A stretch of DNA of 12,385 nucleotides from contig JAGYOJ010000023.1 in NCBI GenBank assembly GCA_018399435.1, forward strand, positions 1 to 12,385, written 5' to 3'. This document shows, in pieces, positions 1-7,561 of this stretch. Made by a program: the position numbers and the translations under genes. Source of the stretch: Actinomycetota bacterium. Its GTDB lineage: Bacteria > Actinomycetota > Humimicrobiia > Humimicrobiales > Humimicrobiaceae. Numbering within the stretch: position 1 is the first letter of the stretch; every line of letters starts with the position of its first letter. The notes below the pieces were generated by a model. That model made no database searches and had not been told where the DNA came from. It saw only the letters and a list, made by a program, of their open reading frames with translations.

Positions 1-2
1 AA

Positions 3-215
3 AGTAATTCTGAACAGCAAAAAGAAATATATGGTTATTATGCATACTTAAAAGGTCTTGATTCATGGGACATGAATATACAAAGTAATTCTGATACACA
101 GAATGCAATGGATGAAACTGCAATTCAAATTGACCTGGATAATATACATTATCCAGGTTATGAATTTAAAAAATTAGTTCGAAATTTCACTACTTGGGGC
201 AGCCAATTTAAATAA
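3..215 (+). CDS. C-terminal fragment of an unrecognised protein (5' end outside window)
   Basis: An open frame runs from the window edge for 70 codons to a TAA at 213-215. A 70-codon open stretch is long for DNA this AT-rich, so it is probably the tail of a real gene. The tail is polar and rich in Asn, Asp, Gln and Tyr, and ends NFTTWGSQFK. I see no signal, membrane segment or known motif. The word SNS(E/D) occurs twice, 27 codons apart, each time in a Q/S/N-rich context, which hints at an internal repeat. A perfect inverted repeat (133-158) lies inside the coding sequence. No function can be given. Because the neighbouring gene is a pseudogene, this fragment could itself be a decayed remnant. 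Confidence 0.5.
   Translation, partial: SNSEQQKEIYGYYAYLKGLDSWDMNIQSNSDTQNAMDETAIQIDLDNIHYPGYEFKKLVRNFTTWGSQFK
133..158. repeat. Perfect inverted repeat: 11-bp arms, 4-base loop
   Basis: The left arm ACCTGGATAAT (133-143) and right arm ATTATCCAGGT (148-158) are exact reverse complements around the loop ATAC. In RNA the stem could extend by a G-U pair (132/159) and a U-A pair (131/160). No T-run follows, so it does not look like an intrinsic terminator. It lies inside the partial reading frame at the left edge, and its role is unknown. Confidence 0.75.
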
Positions 216-477
216 ATCAATTCGTATGATATCAATTTTTTCAAGCCAAATATATAATAAAGCTAAAGATATTATATTGTCTTTAAGAGATAGTCTCATA
301 AAAAAAGAAATAGTGTAATCAATAGTTCTATATATTTCTGGCTAGGTTTTGTTTTGCAGGCTTCTTGGAAATTTTAAATAAATTGTAACAAAATATATTT
401 CCTACTGAGAAATTAGAACTGCCAGATAGATTTCAATAGTCATATTAAATATATAAAGATATATTTTCGGGATGCAG

Positions 478-1567
478 CTAGATTATATCGAAATCGCCAT
501 TTCATTCTGTGGTACCATGTAGGACTGCTTCTATTGGAAACCATAGCTTGTTCCTTATGGATATATATGAAGACGAGCTATTAAATTTTCACTTGATAAT
601 ACATAGCTGCCGCTGCCTAGAAAAGCATAAAGGTTTACCTGGCCAATAACGTTTCCTATAAGGTCAAAGTCATTCAAAGGCAGTTCATTTTCATATTCAA
701 TTCAGTGGTAGAAGATATATCCCTTGGCTCTCCGCTTACATTCAATTCTTCAAACCTGATTATATCACTGGTTACCTCAATTATTTCGATTTCATTTAAA
801 GTGAATAGTTCAAAAATTAAATAACCCTTAAACTGCTTGTCTGCATTATCGTTTCCCACCAATACAGATTCTTGTCGCTAACATTGGTTTTCTGAGTTAT
901 ATAACCACTTTTACTGTATCTGCTCTTATTGTCTTGGTATCTATGAGCCCTCTTATATCAGAAAACTTTCCATTACAGACATAAGATCAATTTTTATTTC
1001 AAAGTTGTCAGTTTCGCCAGCCTAGCCAGATGCATCTATAATTATTGATGCTTCAACAGATTCCGGAGCAGAATCTATGCGGTCTGGTGAATGCTAGACA
1101 AAGAATATGATATTATTATCAATCCTAATTATATCACTTATTTCTTCATGGCTTTCTGTAAAATTAAGATCAATGGTTTCTCTCTCGTTATCTAATACTT
1201 CTATAATGAATACGTGGATATCTTCATCAAAAAGTGCAGGCAAAGCCTCGCGATTAAGCCAATCTGTAACATCTTCATTATTATAATATACAGTTTTTAT
1301 CTCTGGTGGGTGGTTAGTGTTGCCTTCTTCTGCATCTCCAGCATAAGGAGCTCAAATACCGGCAGTACTCTCCTGATTAGAACTACTGTCTTCTCTACTA
1401 TCTGTATCTTCAGACTGCAGAATAGACTCATTATCATTTGATATTTCTTCAGGCTGTTTTTAATCTGATTCTATTGTTATTCCACAAAAGTTGCATGATG
1501 CTGCAATCGAAAAAATCAATATTGTTATTAGCACCGAAATTAGAAAGAAGAATTTATTTTTCTAGTT
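478..1567 (-). pseudogene. Decayed secreted lipoprotein gene, about 360 codons
   Basis: Read on the minus strand, this 1.1-kb stretch gives one continuous protein-like text broken by many lesions. At 1561-1463 it encodes Lys/Asn, then a hydrophobic run and the lipobox-like IAASC, a lipoprotein signal peptide. The expected ATG is missing; 'actag' stands where 'actATGa' would fit. In the same frame follow a Glu/Ser/Asp-rich linker, then NHPPEIKTVYY (about 1315-1283) and VTDWLNREALPALF. That frame is broken by TAA (1460-1462), TGA (1352-1354), TAG (1094-1096) and TAG (1022-1024). The protein-like text then changes frame near 965, 900, 862, 700 and 558, meets a further TGA at 502-504, and ends at a TAG (478-480) after NKLWFPIEAVLHGTTE and NGDFDII. 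The later parts look beta-rich, for example GQVNLYAFLGSGSYVLSS. Family unknown; a cell-surface lipoprotein with Ig-like beta domains is a guess. All three stop codons occur, which argues against a recoded stop. Decay is old: at least five stops and about four or five frameshifts. Confidence 0.8.
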
Positions 1568-1654
1568 TTCTAAATGGGAAATAAATAAATTATATTTGTA
1601 GAATATCTAAAAATTAATTAAACTTAAGTTAAGGAAAATAGTAAAGGGGCAAAA

Positions 1655-2011
1655 ATGACTTCTTTGGAAATTGTAGGTTTAGTTGCTGTGATATTAATGT
1701 CTGCTTTTGCAATAGTAGCAATCGCAGTGGCTGTTCCATTATTTAGATTATTGTCAAGGGCTAATAATATAATTGGCAGCATTAATAATAAAATAGATCC
1801 TTTAGTTGAAGACTTAAATTCAATAGTTTCTAATATGAATTCGGAAGTAAGCTCCATTAATGACATTACAAGGAGCGCCAGCTCTATAGTGGAACAATTA
1901 GAGAAAGTGGTAAAATTAGCAAGGATTATATTGACTAGCCCAATTATTAAGGTTATCAGTACTACAGCGGGGATATTTGGCGCAGCTAAAAAAGCTTCAG
2001 AAAAGAAATAA
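1655..2011 (+). CDS. DUF948 (YtxG-like) membrane-anchored protein
   Basis: 118 residues. One N-terminal membrane segment (about residues 5-30, rich in Val/Ala/Ile) is followed by a heptad-like helical region with regularly spaced Ile, Val and Leu (about 35-100, for example IDPLVEDLNSIVSNMNSEV) and a Lys-rich tail. This order and size match the DUF948 family, small proteins of Gram-positive-type and related bacteria. They are often encoded with a YtxH-like protein, as here: the next gene starts 18 bases after this stop. The GGGG-containing stretch AAAGGGG at 1643-1649 lies just before the ATG and supports the start. No clear terminator follows. DUF948 has no established biochemical activity; a structural or stress-related envelope role is only inferred from family context. 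Confidence 0.8.
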   Translation: MTSLEIVGLVAVILMSAFAIVAIAVAVPLFRLLSRANNIIGSINNKIDPLVEDLNSIVSNMNSEVSSINDITRSASSIVEQLEKVVKLARIILTSPIIKVISTTAGIFGAAKKASEKK

Positions 2012-2029
2012 TTAGGGAGATTAATGTAA

Positions 2030-2215
2030 ATGATTGAAAAAAAAGACATTGGCTTTATATTGGGAGGCGCAGTAATAGGCGCTGCAATTGGTTATATAAT
2101 AAGTAAAATAGGTATTAAAAAGATATTAGATGCCCTTAGAGATAATAATATCATTCCTGAAAATATAGCTAATGTAATTGATGATTTCGGGCAAAATATA
2201 GGTTCTAATCAATGA
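2030..2215 (+). CDS. YtxH-like small membrane protein
   Basis: 61 residues. A short charged N-terminus (MIEKKD) precedes a glycine-zipper membrane helix, about residues 8-27, with GGAVIGAAIG as its core. An amphipathic, basic-then-acidic tail follows (KIGIKKILDAL, then VIDDFGQNIG). The glycine-rich transmembrane segment straight after a short N-terminus is the hallmark of YtxH-type proteins, though the tail is short for the family. AGGGAG upstream (2013-2018) is a usable ribosome site, with spacing on the long side. It very likely shares a transcript with the DUF948 gene just upstream. Its last 7 bases overlap the convergent treT gene. Function unknown; general stress or envelope roles are known only for some homologues. 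Confidence 0.75.
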   Translation: MIEKKDIGFILGGAVIGAAIGYIISKIGIKKILDALRDNNIIPENIANVIDDFGQNIGSNQ

Positions 2216-3462
2216 TCAAATACACAGTTTTTTTTATATTTATTTAAATCTAGGTGATAAGTAGTTTCAAATGAATTAAACAAGTCCAAGTATTGTTCCA
2301 GGTATCTTATTAGCAAGAATTTTTCTTTAACGGTCTTTTTGGCTTCTTTGCCTAATTTATTCTTTAGGTTTTTATCTTTTAATATCTGCACGATCCTTTT
2401 TGCTGCTTCTTCTACAGATGAAACCAGAAAACCATTTACTCCGTCTTCAATTTGATGGACTATCCCCCCAGCTTTACCACCAATAACTGCTGCCCCTTTC
2501 CACATGGCTTCAGTAACTGTAAGGCCAAACCCTTCTTTTAAAGATTTCTGCAAGACTACAGCAGCTTTACTTTGGAGCGCATTAACAAGCGCAGAATCTT
2601 GCTGGCTTAGTATAGTTATATTCTCATCCTGTAAATTCAATAGGTTTTTATATATTTTTTCGCCTTCAGGATCATCTGTTGCAATATTTCCTAAAAGGAC
2701 TAGATGGGCATCCACCTCTTTTCTGGCAATATTGAATGCTTCTATTACTCCTTCGGGGTCCTTCCATTTGTCAAACCTTGATATCTGCACTACTAATGGC
2801 AGGTCAGTAGGTATTCCATAATGGTTGAACCTGCCCTGCATTTCTTTTTCACTAAGTTTTTTATTTTTTACGCAAAATGGATTAATGGCAGGCATAAAGA
2901 ATGCTTGCGGCGGCTTCAAGTCTTGCTTGTATTCTTTTAAAGTTAAAATTATTGCGTCATATTCCTGGATATATGGCCTAAGGTAATCAAATAAAACCTT
3001 ATTCGGGCTTGATAGGTCAACATGGCATCTCCATATCCAGGGTTGTCTCTTTTCATAAAACTTTATAATACCTAAAGGCTGGGGGTCATGCACTACTACA
3101 AAGTCATGGTCCATCCTATTTCTTACAGCATTTTCAAAGAGTACATTTTCATATGTATCTTTTTTAATAGTAGTTAAATTTATGTCCGCGCCCTGAAGCG
3201 CATTATGCATTTTCTTTGTAATGCTAAAAAAATCAGGGGACCCTTGTATTACTTTCCATTCTGCTTTTATTCCAATGCTATTCATCAGGAGTGTCAAGGG
3301 AGAAAGCATTTCTGCAACTCCACCCCCATAAAAAGTTGAATTAATATGGGCTACATGCTTGCCCGCAAGAGGTTTTGCTTTTTCCCTGATTCTATTTATG
3401 GTTTCTTTTCCAACAAATTCCTGGTAATCTTCTATCTGGGTTAATCTATCCTTTTGGTCCAT
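2209..3462 (-). CDS. treT: Trehalose glycosyltransferring synthase (TreT-type GT4)
   Basis: 417 residues, full length for TreT. TreT reversibly joins the glucose of an NDP-glucose to free glucose to form trehalose, and in some organisms works mainly in breakdown. It is cytosolic. The N-terminal half carries the family's VAHINSTFYGGGVAEML stretch (residues 37-53, glycine loop at 46-48), VIQGSPDFF (71-79), HNALQG (86-91) and VVHDPQPLG (123-131). The C-terminal GT-B domain has the donor-site R229 and K234 (QISRFDKWKDPEG) and the EX7E pair E310 and E318 in KEGFGLTVTE. The last ten or so residues (after LNK) are an extra tail. The start is supported by conserved-type N-terminal text (LEDY-like, FVGKE); only a weak AAAGG lies upstream. 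It converges on the ytxH-like gene with a 7-base overlap and is alone on its strand here. A related GT4 phosphorylase or synthase with another acceptor remains possible. Confidence 0.85.
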   Translation of the reverse strand: MDQKDRLTQIEDYQEFVGKETINRIREKAKPLAGKHVAHINSTFYGGGVAEMLSPLTLLMNSIGIKAEWKVIQGSPDFFSITKKMHNALQGADINLTTIKKDTYENVLFENAVRNRMDHDFVVVHDPQPLGIIKFYEKRQPWIWRCHVDLSSPNKVLFDYLRPYIQEYDAIILTLKEYKQDLKPPQAFFMPAINPFCVKNKKLSEKEMQGRFNHYGIPTDLPLVVQISRFDKWKDPEGVIEAFNIARKEVDAHLVLLGNIATDDPEGEKIYKNLLNLQDENITILSQQDSALVNALQSKAAVVLQKSLKEGFGLTVTEAMWKGAAVIGGKAGGIVHQIEDGVNGFLVSSVEEAAKRIVQILKDKNLKNKLGKEAKKTVKEKFLLIRYLEQYLDLFNSFETTYHLDLNKYKKNCVFDH

Positions 3463-3491
3463 TTTTTTAGCCTTTTTTTTATTTTTAAAAA

Positions 3492-3521
3492 ATTATAAAA
3501 AATATTATTGTATAAATCCAA
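3492..3521 (-). promoter_or_regulatory. Possible sigma70-type promoter for treT
   Basis: On the minus strand TTGGAT (3516-3521) and TATAAT (3492-3497) are separated by 18 bases and point at treT, whose ATG lies about 30 bases downstream of the -10 box. The -10 match is perfect, but this intergenic region is extremely AT-rich, so chance matches are likely. Confidence 0.4.
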
Positions 3522-3576
3522 AGAAATATTATTTAATATGGATTATATTAACTTCTTTTAGTATAGAAAGGAAATG

Positions 3577-4161
3577 ATGAATTATCAAAAGTATTATAAA
3601 ATAATTTCTATTTCCCTTTTGCTTCTATTGCTTTTTTTATCTTCTGCATGTTTTTTATTTGGAGAAAATGTAAAGCCTCAAGAAGAAACCGGAAATATAG
3701 AGGCTAAAGATATAGAAATAAAAGAAGAAGAAGAAATTATAGATAATGAAAAACCAGAAGATAAAGAAGCTTACGTAGAAGATATGGATAAATTAATCAA
3801 TGAATTAAGGGCTGCTCTAAAAAAAGTTGAAGAGGCAGCAATAAAGTTTGAAAATGATGAGATTAGAATATCTGAAATTGATAATTATATAAATGCCTAT
3901 ATTAAATCTATTGGGGAAACTAATGCTAAATTTTTAAAAGTTGAGCCGCCAGAAGATGCAATAGAAATCCAAAATTCTTTTAGTAATTCCATGGAAAAAT
4001 TTTTAAGTTCAACTGAAAGCTTGGAAAAGTATTTAAAAACAAGTATTTTAAATATGGAGCAGAAAATAAAATATTTAGAGCAAGCTTACAAACAAGGCCA
4101 AGAAGCAGAAATTCTTTTAAATGAAACCGAAACAAAGTTAAATGAATACAAGGGAGAATAA
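3577..4161 (+). CDS. Uncharacterised small lipoprotein, helical
   Basis: 194 residues from this start. There are two adjacent ATGs (3574 and 3577). AAAGG at 3567-3571 leaves 5 bases to the second and only 2 to the first, so 3577 is preferred. The N-terminus is a lipoprotein-type signal: Lys/Tyr, a long Leu/Ser run, then SSAC with Cys at about residue 25. The mature part starts with a Glu/Lys-rich disordered linker (about 30-65), followed by long helices of coiled-coil type to the end. In the middle is the motif FLKVEPPEDA, which also appears in similar form in the membrane protein at 7562. Its stop is 4 bases before the preferred lplA start, so the two are probably cotranscribed. I do not recognise a family. 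Likely anchored at the outer face of the cytoplasmic membrane. Confidence 0.75.
   Translation: MNYQKYYKIISISLLLLLLFLSSACFLFGENVKPQEETGNIEAKDIEIKEEEEIIDNEKPEDKEAYVEDMDKLINELRAALKKVEEAAIKFENDEIRISEIDNYINAYIKSIGETNAKFLKVEPPEDAIEIQNSFSNSMEKFLSSTESLEKYLKTSILNMEQKIKYLEQAYKQGQEAEILLNETETKLNEYKGE
4151..4156 (+). promoter_or_regulatory. Ribosome binding site deciding the lplA start
   Basis: AGGGAG lies 9 bases before the ATG at 4166. The earlier in-frame ATG at 4142 lies inside the preceding gene and has no comparable site, so 4166 is the preferred start. Confidence 0.6.
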
Positions 4162-4165
4162 AAAA

Positions 4166-5266
4166 ATGCAAAAAGGCAGTGAAATAAGGATAATTAATTT
4201 TGGAGATGTCCCTTTTTTAGATTCACAGGCCATCTACCATGCGGTAGCCCATGCTTTTAATAGCAAAAGCAGGGATACCATTACCATGATGAGCCCCAGG
4301 CAAACATATGTAAGCATTGGATTTTTTCAGGAATTGGAAAAAGAAGTGGATGTAGAATATTGCCAAGAAAGAGGAATACCAATAATAAGGAGGGAAGTTG
4401 GGGGAGGAGCGGTTCTTCTTGGTAATGACCAGCTATTTTTCCATTTCATATTTAATAAAAAAAATCTTACAAGAGATATAAATAAAATATATAAAATGTT
4501 TCTCATGCCCGCTATAGGAGCCTATAATAAGCTAGGCCTTAATGTTTATCACCGCCCAATAAATGATTTACATATTGGCGGAAAGAAAATTGGAGGCAAT
4601 GGAGCTGTAGAAATAGGTGATGCCATGGTAGTAGTAGGCAGCTTTATGTTTGACTTTAATTATAAGTTAATGCCAAAAATACTCAAAGTACCCTCAGATA
4701 AGTTTAGGGATAAAATATATAAAAATATTAATGAATATGTGACTACAATAAAGAGGGAATGCAAGCAAAATGGTATTGATATTTTTTCAAAAGAGAAAAT
4801 AACCGCTGCTTTTTTAGAAGAAGTATCAGGTTTCTTTGGCAGGAAAATAAGCTTAGAAAAAAAATTATATGAATCTGAAGAAAACAAGTTAATAGAAATA
4901 AGAAAAAAGCTGACATCAAAGGATTGGCTTTACAGAAAAGGCAAATACTTGGATAAGAAAGTAAAAATAACCGCTGACCTTAACCTATATGAGGGAAATT
5001 ATAAATGCAAGGGAGGCCTTATTAGAATAACAGCTGCGATAAAAAATAATATATTCAAAGATTTAAATATATCTGGCGATTTTACTATGATACCTTCCAA
5101 TGGGCTAAAATTAATAGAGCAGAAGCTTATAGGCACTGAGCTTGGAGAAAATAAAGTATTTGAGGCAATAAAACAAAGCTATAAGGAAAATGAAATAAAA
5201 TCTCCGGGCATGGAACCTGAAGATTTGCTTGAAGCAATTAAACAAGTTATAATGGATAAATTTTAA
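4166..5266 (+). CDS. lplA: Lipoate-protein ligase A
   Basis: 366 residues from the preferred start. LplA activates free lipoate with ATP and attaches it to the lysine of lipoyl domains (2-oxoacid dehydrogenase E2, GcvH); it is cytosolic. The lipoate-binding loop RREVGGGAVLL is at residues 75-85, and the catalytic-lysine motif is NDLHIGGKKIGGNGA (133-147, Lys140/141). The preceding SPRQTYVSIGFFQ (43-55) also fits the family. The C-terminal part (about 215-366), with GLIRITAAIKNNIF and GDF, matches the LplA accessory domain, so this is a two-domain, self-sufficient ligase. An additional in-frame ATG at 4142 would add 8 residues. It sits directly after the small lipoprotein gene, and its stop overlaps the convergent msrB stop by 4 bases. 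No lipoyl-domain gene is in the window. Octanoate as substrate is possible. Confidence 0.88.
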   Translation: MQKGSEIRIINFGDVPFLDSQAIYHAVAHAFNSKSRDTITMMSPRQTYVSIGFFQELEKEVDVEYCQERGIPIIRREVGGGAVLLGNDQLFFHFIFNKKNLTRDINKIYKMFLMPAIGAYNKLGLNVYHRPINDLHIGGKKIGGNGAVEIGDAMVVVGSFMFDFNYKLMPKILKVPSDKFRDKIYKNINEYVTTIKRECKQNGIDIFSKEKITAAFLEEVSGFFGRKISLEKKLYESEENKLIEIRKKLTSKDWLYRKGKYLDKKVKITADLNLYEGNYKCKGGLIRITAAIKNNIFKDLNISGDFTMIPSNGLKLIEQKLIGTELGENKVFEAIKQSYKENEIKSPGMEPEDLLEAIKQVIMDKF

Positions 5267-5652
5267 TCTTTCTTTTTAAAATTCAATGCAGCTGAATTTA
5301 TGCAATACCTTAAGCCGGTAGGCTGGGGCCCGTCATCGAAGACATGGCCCAAATGCCCTCCGCAGTTTGAGCATACAACCTCAGTTCTTACCATGCCGCC
5401 GCTTCTGTCTTCTTTTTCAGATATATTTTCTTTTTTTGCCGTTCTGTAAAAGCTAGGCCACCCAGTGCCTGAATCAAATTTATGTTCAGAGCTAAATAAA
5501 AGGTTCTGGCAGCCAGCACAATGGTATTCACCTTTTTCTTTATTGTCGTAATATTCATTTGCAAAAGGCTCTTCAGTTCCTTTTTCCCTCAATATATGGT
5601 ATTGCTGTTTATTTAAAATTTTTTTCCACTCTTTTTCTGTTTTTTTTACCAT
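5263..5652 (-). CDS. msrB: Peptide-methionine (R)-S-oxide reductase
   Basis: 129 residues, a stand-alone MsrB domain of normal size. It reduces the R form of methionine sulfoxide in proteins, with electrons usually from thioredoxin. Visible: TEEPFANEY, the zinc pair C45-A-G-C48, KFDSGTGWPSF (58-68), the second zinc pair C94-S-N-C97, HLGHVFDDGP (100-109) and the catalytic Cys117 in RYCINSAAL. All four zinc ligands and the catalytic Cys are present. There is no signal peptide, so it is cytosolic. It begins 17 bases after the pepF stop on the same strand, with no strong ribosome site, and is probably cotranscribed with pepF. No MsrA domain is fused or adjacent, and its 3' end overlaps that of lplA. 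Confidence 0.93.
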   Translation of the reverse strand: MVKKTEKEWKKILNKQQYHILREKGTEEPFANEYYDNKEKGEYHCAGCQNLLFSSEHKFDSGTGWPSFYRTAKKENISEKEDRSGGMVRTEVVCSNCGGHLGHVFDDGPQPTGLRYCINSAALNFKKKD

Positions 5653-5669
5653 TTAACCACTAAAATTTA

Positions 5670-7436
5670 TTATATCAGATTCTCAAATTTATTCACCAAA
5701 CTGGAAAAGGAAGAAACGGCATTTTTAATTGGTTGGGGGTCTTCCATATCTATTCCTGCTTTTTTTAGTATGTTTAATGGATAATCTGAACCTCCGCCGG
5801 AAAGAAATTCTAAGTATTTTTTTACTGCTTTATTTTTCTCCTTTAATATTTTTTCTGATAGAGTGCAGGCTGCAGAAAATCCTGTTGCATACTTATAGAC
5901 ATAAAATGAATTATAAAAATGGGGAATTCTAGACCATTCTAATTCAATTTCCTTATCTACAATTATATTTCCGTAATATTTTTTATTTAGTGACAAGTAT
6001 ATTTCTGATAACTTGTTTACTGTAAGGGGAAATCCCTCCTCTGCCATTTCATGTACAGTCTTTTCAAATTCTGCAAACATCGTTTGCCTGAATACAGTAT
6101 TTCTAAACTGTTCAAGATAATTATTAATAAGGTAAAGCTTTGTTTTTTTGTCTTTTAATTTACTTATAAGATGTTTTGTCAGCATTATTTCATTAAGCGT
6201 AGAAGCAATTTCAGCAATAAAGATAGAATAGCCTGAATTAATATAATGCTGGTTATCATTTGATAAATAACTATGGGCTGCATGCCCTAATTCATGGGCA
6301 AGGGTAAATACATCATCCAGAGTATTCTGGTAATTTAGTAATATGAAAGGATGCGTGTCATAACAACCCCACGAGAAAGCTCCACTTGTTTTACCAATAT
6401 TTTCCATCACGTCAATCCATTTATTTCTAAAAGCCTCCTCAATTATTTCTAAATATTGCTTCCCTAAAGGTTTTAAAGATTGGAAGATTATTTTTTTAGC
6501 TTCATTGTAGTTATAGCTTAAACCTGGCTCTATTATTGGAACATAGAGGTCATAGATATGCATTTCTTTTAGATTTAAAGCTTCTTTTTTTAAAGATACA
6601 TATCTTTTTAGCTCACCTAAATTTTTATTTATTACTTTTATAAGGTTATCATAAACTTTTAAAGGAATATTATCAGCAAATAGGGATGCTTCTATTGTTG
6701 AATTATATTTTCTAATTCTAGAATAATAGATATCCTTTTTTATGCTAAAACTTAAAGTAGAAGCAATGGTATTCTTTTGATTGCTATATGTTCCATATAG
6801 TTTACTAAAAGCATCTTTTCTAATATTCCTATTATTGCTTCTCATAAACTTTGTGAAGTTGCCTTTTGTAAGCTCTACTTTATTGCCCTCTTCATCCGTA
6901 ATTTTTGGAAATTTTATGTCAGCATTGTTTATCATATTAAATATCTGGCCGGGAGCTTGTGCAATTTCTCCAGATAACGCAAGTATTTTTTCTTCCTTTT
7001 CGGATAATGTGTGCTTCTTTTTCCTTAGTAAATTTTTTAGAAAATGTATAAATTTATTAAATTTTTCTTCTCTTAAATATTTCTTAAAGTCTTTTTCAGG
7101 AATTCTTAGTATCTCTGGAATTAAAAAAGAAGTAACTGATTCAAATTGCACAATCAGGTTTTGCGCCCTGTCGAAAAAAGCATGATATTTATTATTTGTA
7201 TTGTCTTCATCTTTTCTAAGGTGCGCGTATACAAAAATTTTTTCTATCTTTTCTGCAATTTCTTCATAAGCATTTAATGCTTTAAAAAAATTGTTTGAAA
7301 TATTTCCCTTAAACTCTAAGTATTTATTTAATTTTTTTTGGTAAATTTTGTAATCTTTTTCCCAATCATTGTCCGAGGAATAGATATCTTCTATTTTCCA
7401 TTTATATTTTTTTAAAACTTCTTCCCTTTTTTTCAT
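5670..7436 (-). CDS. pepF: Oligoendopeptidase F (M3B metallopeptidase)
   Basis: 588 residues, normal length for PepF. It is a cytosolic zinc peptidase that cuts short peptides. The catalytic motif HELGH is at residues 381-385 (TLAHELGHAAHS), with the third zinc ligand Glu409 in FIAEIASTLNE. The N-terminal half is helical, including WKIEDIYSSDNDW (13-25), and matches the M3 oligopeptidase N-domain; GAFSWGCYDTHPFILLNY (353-370) is the usual strand region before the active site. The start is well supported: AGGAG sits 9 bases before the ATG. It leads a two-gene unit with msrB. On the minus strand a TATAAT box (7472-7477) lies upstream without a good -35 element. No secretion signal is seen. Confidence 0.93.
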   Translation of the reverse strand: MKKREEVLKKYKWKIEDIYSSDNDWEKDYKIYQKKLNKYLEFKGNISNNFFKALNAYEEIAEKIEKIFVYAHLRKDEDNTNNKYHAFFDRAQNLIVQFESVTSFLIPEILRIPEKDFKKYLREEKFNKFIHFLKNLLRKKKHTLSEKEEKILALSGEIAQAPGQIFNMINNADIKFPKITDEEGNKVELTKGNFTKFMRSNNRNIRKDAFSKLYGTYSNQKNTIASTLSFSIKKDIYYSRIRKYNSTIEASLFADNIPLKVYDNLIKVINKNLGELKRYVSLKKEALNLKEMHIYDLYVPIIEPGLSYNYNEAKKIIFQSLKPLGKQYLEIIEEAFRNKWIDVMENIGKTSGAFSWGCYDTHPFILLNYQNTLDDVFTLAHELGHAAHSYLSNDNQHYINSGYSIFIAEIASTLNEIMLTKHLISKLKDKKTKLYLINNYLEQFRNTVFRQTMFAEFEKTVHEMAEEGFPLTVNKLSEIYLSLNKKYYGNIIVDKEIELEWSRIPHFYNSFYVYKYATGFSAACTLSEKILKEKNKAVKKYLEFLSGGGSDYPLNILKKAGIDMEDPQPIKNAVSSFSSLVNKFENLI

Positions 7437-7471
7437 AAATATCGGCTCCTTTTTTAAATTACAAATTCAAT

Positions 7472-7477
7472 ATTATA
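7472..7477 (-). promoter_or_regulatory. Possible -10 box for pepF-msrB
   Basis: A perfect TATAAT on the minus strand would start transcription near 7465, about 28 bases before the pepF ATG. The -35 region is poor (TGTAAT at 16-base spacing). The region is shared with the divergent promoter at 7504-7532. Confidence 0.35.
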
Positions 7478-7503
7478 ATAAATTTTAAACATTATTACAT
7501 GGT

Positions 7504-7532
7504 TTGAATTTTAATTTTTTCGAATGTATAAT
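7504..7532 (+). promoter_or_regulatory. Sigma70-type promoter for the 7562-9606 gene pair
   Basis: TTGAAT (7504-7509) and TATAAT (7527-7532) are separated by exactly 17 bases. Transcription would start near 7539, giving a leader of only about 20-40 bases before the gene. This is the best promoter match in the window. Confidence 0.6.
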
Positions 7533-7561
7533 AGTTTTGTTTTTTAGCAAATCTTTTCATC

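Noticed and set aside
226..318. A 30-codon ORF (MISIFSSQIYNKAKD...) in the left gap
   Set aside because: It has no ribosome site, is very short and lies in DNA of no clear coding character; nothing else in 216-477 is convincing on either strand.
1214..1441. Plus-strand 75-codon ORF rich in Ile/Ser/Cys
   Set aside because: It is the reverse-strand shadow of the decayed lipoprotein gene, whose protein-like text on the minus strand explains the region.
478..1567. Stop-codon recoding or readthrough in the lipoprotein region
   Set aside because: TAA, TGA and TAG all occur, frames also shift and the start codon is lost, while neighbouring genes read normally with the standard code.
1621..1630. 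Palindrome AACTTAAGTT before the DUF948 gene
   Set aside because: About a dozen perfect 10-base palindromes are expected by chance in this length of AT-rich DNA.
1624..2049. Minus-strand 141-codon ORF
   Set aside because: It is antisense to the DUF948 gene, which has the ribosome site, membrane segment and operon partner; the antisense product is a hydrophobic shadow.
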